This document shows, one piece after another, positions 5,749 through 9,136 of a stretch of DNA of 9,136 bases. Numbering within the stretch: position 1 is the stretch's first letter; each line of letters starts with the position of its first letter. Position numbers and translations under genes: made by a program. This DNA comes from Pseudomonadota bacterium (GTDB lineage: Bacteria > Pseudomonadota > Gammaproteobacteria > Steroidobacterales > Steroidobacteraceae): the NCBI GenBank assembly GCA_947454665.1, contig CANGMU010000079.1, positions 1 to 9,136 on the forward strand, in the 5' to 3' direction. The notes beneath the pieces were generated by a model, which was not told where the DNA came from, searched no databases, and saw nothing but the letters and a program-made list of their open reading frames with translations.

Positions 5749-7347
5749 ATGGTTGATTCTGCAAAGATCGGAGACAAGGGTCTGGTGACCGTGCGCGAGG
5801 CGACCTTCCGCCTGCTGCGCGAGCTCGGCATCGACAAGGTCTTCGGCAATCCCGGCTCCACCGAGCTGCCGATGTTCCGTGACTTCCCGCCCGAGTTCAG
5901 CTACGTGCTGGGCCTGCAGGAATCGGTCGTCATCGGCATGGCCGACGGCTATGCCCAGGCCACGCACAACGCCGGCTTCGTGAACCTGCATTCGGCCGCG
6001 GGCGTTGGCCACGCGATGGGCAACATCTTCACCGCCTTTCGCAATCGCACGCCGCTGGTCATCACCGCCGGCCAGCAGTCGCGCTCGCTGCTGCAGATGG
6101 AGCCTTTCCTGTTCTCCTCGCAGGCGACGGAACTGCCCAAGCCCTATGTGAAGTGGAGCTGCGAGCCGGCCCGCGCCGAGGACGTGCCCGCGGCGATCGC
6201 GCGCGCCTACTACATCGCGATGACGCCACCCTATGGCCCCACCTTCGTGTCGGTGCCGGTGGATGACTGGGACGTGCTGACGCAGCCGATCGCAGCGCGT
6301 GAAGTCTCGCGAACGGTGCGCGGCCCCGAGGCCGCGCTCGACCAGCTTTCCTCGGCGTTGAACGCAAGCCGCAAGCCGGTGTTCGTGATCGGCGGTGCCA
6401 TCGACCGCGAGGGCGGCTGGGACGACATGCGCCGCCTGGCCGAGCGCCACGGCGCGCTGGTCTGGGTCAGCCCGCTGATCGGCCGTTGTGGCTTCCCGGA
6501 AGACCACCCGCTGTTCGCCGGCTTCCTGCCCGCCTTCCGCGAGGAGATCTGCAAGCGCCTCGAGGGGCATGACCTGTGCCTGACGATCGGCGCGCCGGTC
6601 TTCACCTACCACGCGGAAGGCCACGGCGAGTACATCCCGGTGGGCCTTGCCGTCTACCAGCTGACGGAGGATCCGGACTGGGCGGCCTGCGCGATCGCCG
6701 GCACGACTGTCCTGAGCAACGTGGGCGAGGGGCTCAAGGACCTGCTGGCCCGACCGGGCCCGGCCGCGCCCGCTGCGCAGAAGGGCCGCGACCCGGTGCC
6801 GCGCCTGCCGGCGACCGATCCCTTCCCGGATACCTTCCTGATGCAGACGCTGGCGGACGTGCGTGCGCCGGACAGCATCATCGTCGAGGAGGCACCGAGC
6901 AGCCGCGGGCCGATGCAGACCTACTTGCCCATCCTGCAGAGCGAAACCTTCTACACCTGCGCGAGCGGTGGCCTCGGCCACGGCTTGCCGGCCTCGGTCG
7001 GCGTCGCGCTCGGCAAGCCGGGCAAGAAGGTCATCGCGCTGCTGGGCGATGGCTCGTCGATGTATTCGATCCAGGGCCTGTGGACCGCCGCGCAACTGGG
7101 CCTGCCGATCACCTTCGTGATCGTGAACAACCGCCGCTACGACGCCCTGCATCACTTCGCCAAGCGCTTTGGCCTGAAGGAGGCGGTGGGCACGGAGCTG
7201 GGTGGCATCGACTTCGTCGGCGTCGCCAAGGGGCTCGGCTGCGATGGCGTGCGCGTCGAGAAGGCCGCGGACCTGGCCGGCGTGCTGAAGTCCGCGATCG
7301 CGGCGACGCGCCCGACGCTGGTGGAGGTCGTGGTCGGCCGCAGCTGA
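5749..7347 (+). CDS. mdlC: Benzoylformate decarboxylase-like ThDP enzyme
   Basis: This 532-residue thiamine-diphosphate enzyme probably decarboxylates a 2-oxoacid such as benzoylformate (phenylglyoxylate) to the aldehyde. It has the usual order: N-terminal Pyr domain, central domain, C-terminal PP domain. The four catalytic residues of Pseudomonas putida MdlC have clear equivalents. They are Ser37 in GNPGS (Ser26), Glu58 in LGLQES (Glu47, which activates the cofactor), His81 in NLHSAAG (His70) and His288 in GAPVFTYH (His281). The cofactor motif is GDG at 433-435, 24 residues, then NN at 460-461. The substrate-pocket residues also match: Ala466, Leu467 and Phe470 correspond to Ala460, Leu461 and Phe464. 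It has an N-terminal extension of about 11 residues relative to MdlC. No mandelate racemase or mandelate dehydrogenase gene is nearby, so the natural substrate is uncertain. It is divergent from glcB and convergent with another ThDP enzyme. Confidence 0.88.
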   Translation: MVDSAKIGDKGLVTVREATFRLLRELGIDKVFGNPGSTELPMFRDFPPEFSYVLGLQESVVIGMADGYAQATHNAGFVNLHSAAGVGHAMGNIFTAFRNRTPLVITAGQQSRSLLQMEPFLFSSQATELPKPYVKWSCEPARAEDVPAAIARAYYIAMTPPYGPTFVSVPVDDWDVLTQPIAAREVSRTVRGPEAALDQLSSALNASRKPVFVIGGAIDREGGWDDMRRLAERHGALVWVSPLIGRCGFPEDHPLFAGFLPAFREEICKRLEGHDLCLTIGAPVFTYHAEGHGEYIPVGLAVYQLTEDPDWAACAIAGTTVLSNVGEGLKDLLARPGPAAPAAQKGRDPVPRLPATDPFPDTFLMQTLADVRAPDSIIVEEAPSSRGPMQTYLPILQSETFYTCASGGLGHGLPASVGVALGKPGKKVIALLGDGSSMYSIQGLWTAAQLGLPITFVIVNNRRYDALHHFAKRFGLKEAVGTELGGIDFVGVAKGLGCDGVRVEKAADLAGVLKSAIAATRPTLVEVVVGRS

Positions 7348-7366
7348 GACAGGGCCCTGAATGAAA

Positions 7367-7392
7367 ACGGGGAGGCGATGAAGCCTCCCCGT
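7367..7392. terminator. Hairpin terminator between the convergent ThDP-enzyme genes
   Basis: A perfect 10-bp inverted repeat (ACGGGGAGGC / GCCTCCCCGT) with a six-base loop lies in the 77-base gap between stops at 7347 and 7425. Read on the minus strand the stem runs into TTTCATTC, so it looks like an intrinsic terminator for the minus-strand gene. On the plus strand no T-run follows. Confidence 0.78.
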
Positions 7393-7424
7393 CGTCGAGC
7401 CAGCGCTGCAGCCAAGCCGGTGGC

Positions 7425-9077
7425 TTACTTGCCGCCCGGCACCCAGGGACGGCTGACCTGCGTTTCCTGCTCGGTGATGAACTCGAGCAGCACGGGGATG
7501 CCTTCCTTGGTCTTCTCGATGCCGCGCTTGATGGCCGGGATGATGTCCTCGACCTTGGTCACGCGCTCGCCGTAGCCACCGAAGGCGCGGGCCATCGCGG
7601 CGTAATCACCCGAGATGTCCGTCGCGCGGAAGCGCTCCGTGGCGTTCGGCATGATCGGCAGCTCGATCGCCATGCAGAAGTTGTTCAGCAGGATCGACAT
7701 GATCGGCAGGCGCTCGCGCACCGCCGTTTCGAAGTCCATGCCCGTGAAGCCGATGGCCGCATCGCCCCAGACGTTGATGCAGAGCTTGTCCGGGTGGACC
7801 AGCTTCGCACCCATCGCCAGCGGCAGGCCGAAGCCCAGCTGCGTGGTCTTGCCCCAGCCGATGTAGGACAGCGGCGTGGTCGACTTCCAGAACGGCACCA
7901 GCTGGTCGCGCGGGCTGCCCGCGTCGTGCGTGATGATCGTGTTGTCGATGTCGACCGTGGCCTGCAGGTCGCGCAGCACGCGGTAGGGCGACAGCGGCGA
8001 CGCGTCGCTGTTCATCTTCGGCAGCCACTGCTTGATCCATTCGGCTTCGACCGACTTGATCTCGGCAGCCACGGCCGTCGCATCGCGGTTGGCGGTGATC
8101 GTCTTGCGCAGCTCGGCGATGATCGCCTTCAGCACGAGCTTGGCGTCGCCGACCAGGCCGATCTCCGACCGCACGGTCTTGTTGAAGTCGACCGGATCGA
8201 TCGTCGAGTGGATGTAGCGCTTGCCCGGACCCTGCGGGAACTGGATGGCGAAACTGCTTTCCGTGAACGAGCAGCCGATGCCGAACACGACATCCGCGCG
8301 CGAGACGAAATGCCAGACCTGGCCGTTGATGCCATGGCCGCCCGAACCCAGCGACAGCGGGTGGCGCTCGTTGAAGGCGCTCTTGCCCGGCAGCGAGGTG
8401 CTGACCGGCGCGCCGAGCAGCTCGGCAAGCTCCTGCAGCTCGGCATAGGCCTCGGCCCAGTGCACGCCCTGGCCCGCATGGATCAGCAGGTGCTTGGCAT
8501 CGGCCAGGATCTTTGCAGCGCGAACCACGTCATCCGGGTTCGGCGCCGACTTGGAGACATAGACCGGGGTGTAGTCCAACGGCTCCGGCACTTCATCGTT
8601 GAAGGCATCGAGCGGGACTTCCACGACCACCGGCTGCGGGCGGCCGTTGCGCAGCTGCGTGAAGGCGCGACGCATGATGTTCGCCGTCTCGGCGCCATTC
8701 AGGATCGGCTCGCAGTGCTTGGAAATGCCCTTCATCTGCAACGTCGAGTTGTAGTTGTAGGGCAGGAACATGTTCTTGCGGGCATAGCCCTGCGGCACGA
8801 CCAGGATGGGCACCGAATCGGCATAGGCCTGGGCGACGCCACCGTAGGCGTTCTCGGCGCCGGGGCCGTGCTGCATGCAGAAGGCGCCCATCGACTTGCC
8901 GCGCGTCAGGCGCGAGACGGCGTCGGCCATGTGCAGGCCGGTGCGCTCCTGACGGACGATGATCGTCCGGATGTCCTTCGTCGCGGCCGCATCCAGCAGC
9001 GCGTTGCGGGGGTAACCGAACAGGTACTCGACACCCTCACGCTTCAGAATTTCGGCCATTGCCGCATCAGTTTTCAC
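7425..9077 (-). CDS. ThDP-requiring enzyme of acetolactate synthase fold, substrate unassigned
   Basis: This 550-residue protein has the complete three-domain layout of the acetolactate synthase/decarboxylase superfamily. The catalytic glutamate is present (Glu44 in RQERTGLHMADA), which rules out glyoxylate carboligase, where valine takes its place. The cofactor motif is GDA (438-440), 24 residues, then NN (465-466); alanine in place of the third glycine is a mild departure. The N-terminal loop reads GYPRNALLD where acetolactate synthases have a GYPGG-type turn, and QHGPGAENAYGGVAQAY replaces the usual SGPGATN segment. It resembles a group usually annotated only as thiamine pyrophosphate-requiring protein. 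I cannot assign a substrate; a 2-oxoacid decarboxylase or carboligase is likely. No small regulatory subunit gene is adjacent. GTG at 9077 is chosen over ATG at 9059 because only the former has a Shine-Dalgarno sequence. Confidence 0.82.
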   Translation of the reverse strand: MKTDAAMAEILKREGVEYLFGYPRNALLDAAATKDIRTIIVRQERTGLHMADAVSRLTRGKSMGAFCMQHGPGAENAYGGVAQAYADSVPILVVPQGYARKNMFLPYNYNSTLQMKGISKHCEPILNGAETANIMRRAFTQLRNGRPQPVVVEVPLDAFNDEVPEPLDYTPVYVSKSAPNPDDVVRAAKILADAKHLLIHAGQGVHWAEAYAELQELAELLGAPVSTSLPGKSAFNERHPLSLGSGGHGINGQVWHFVSRADVVFGIGCSFTESSFAIQFPQGPGKRYIHSTIDPVDFNKTVRSEIGLVGDAKLVLKAIIAELRKTITANRDATAVAAEIKSVEAEWIKQWLPKMNSDASPLSPYRVLRDLQATVDIDNTIITHDAGSPRDQLVPFWKSTTPLSYIGWGKTTQLGFGLPLAMGAKLVHPDKLCINVWGDAAIGFTGMDFETAVRERLPIMSILLNNFCMAIELPIMPNATERFRATDISGDYAAMARAFGGYGERVTKVEDIIPAIKRGIEKTKEGIPVLLEFITEQETQVSRPWVPGGK

Positions 9078-9086
9078 CAGCAGTCG

Positions 9087-9090
9087 CTCC
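9087..9090 (-). promoter_or_regulatory. Ribosome binding site supporting the GTG start at 9077
   Basis: Read on the minus strand, GGAG lies nine bases before the GTG. The internal ATG at 9059 has no comparable site in front of it. Confidence 0.55.
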
Positions 9091-9113
9091 AGCAGGGGGA
9101 CAGAAGACCGCGG

Positions 9114-9119
9114 ATAATA
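9114..9119 (-). promoter_or_regulatory. Putative -10 box of the ThDP-enzyme gene
   Basis: Read on the minus strand, TATTAT is an AT-rich hexamer in a GC-rich setting, 36 bases before the GTG start, matching five of six consensus bases. Any -35 element at normal spacing would fall just past the end of the window, so the promoter cannot be completed here. Confidence 0.5.
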
Positions 9120-9136
9120 GCAAGGTGCAGCTGCAG

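Noticed and set aside
5704..7155. A 483-codon open frame on the minus strand opposite the benzoylformate-decarboxylase-like gene
   Set aside because: It is Arg/His/Gln-rich without motifs. The opposite strand encodes a complete enzyme with cofactor and catalytic motifs.
7425..9077. Assignment of the minus-strand ThDP enzyme as glyoxylate carboligase because of the nearby malate synthase
   Set aside because: Glyoxylate carboligase has valine in place of the catalytic glutamate, whereas this protein keeps Glu44. The loop motifs also differ.
9126..9135. Ten-base palindrome TGCAGCTGCA just upstream of the -10 box of the last gene
   Set aside because: It could be an operator, but a 10-base palindrome is expected several times by chance in a sequence this long, and the promoter is cut by the window edge.

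Overview
The window is a gene-dense, GC-rich bacterial chromosomal stretch, roughly two-thirds G+C by eye. No gap between genes exceeds 100 bases, and I see no mobile elements, RNA genes or CRISPR arrays. The gene content suggests a gammaproteobacterium, perhaps in or near Xanthomonadales. It has a DUF3240-linked heavy-metal RND pump, a DUF2909-type twin-transmembrane protein, malate synthase G with GlcG, and -10 boxes of the form GTTAGANT placed six bases before an ATG. This placement is an inference from gene families recalled from memory, not from a database search.

Region 1 (1-2598, + strand) is the end of a metal-efflux operon. It holds the C-terminal third of a CzcA/CusA-type RND permease that enters from the left edge, then a DUF3240 protein, then a TolC-family outer-membrane channel with a histidine-rich tail. 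The genes are tightly coupled, with a 1-base gap and then a one-base stop/start overlap. The membrane-fusion subunit is presumably to the left of the window.

Region 2 (2623-3037, + strand) is a two-gene unit encoding two tiny two-helix membrane proteins of 66 and 67 residues. The first is unrecognised and the second resembles DUF2909. Their reading frames overlap by four bases (ATGA). The unit has its own apparent leaderless promoter.

Region 3 (3084-5675, - strand) is a glcB-glcG operon: malate synthase G with its catalytic residues intact, followed by a GlcG/HbpS-type protein. It converges on region 2 through a perfect 9-bp hairpin. Its promoter also looks leaderless.

Region 4 (5749-9077) holds two convergent thiamine diphosphate (ThDP) enzymes that share a 10-bp hairpin between their 3' ends. 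The + strand gene is a benzoylformate-decarboxylase-like enzyme with every hallmark catalytic residue. It is divergent from glcB, with -10 boxes only 14 bp apart. The - strand gene is an acetolactate-synthase-fold enzyme of unassigned substrate that starts at GTG.

A plausible theme for regions 3 and 4 is 2-oxoacid and glyoxylate handling: decarboxylation or carboligation by the ThDP enzymes, and glyoxylate consumption by GlcB. No mandelate or glycolate oxidation genes are visible to anchor the substrate. I found no clear new defence or mobile system. The best leads are the uncharacterised small membrane-protein pair, the unassigned ThDP enzyme, and the recurring leaderless-promoter pattern.
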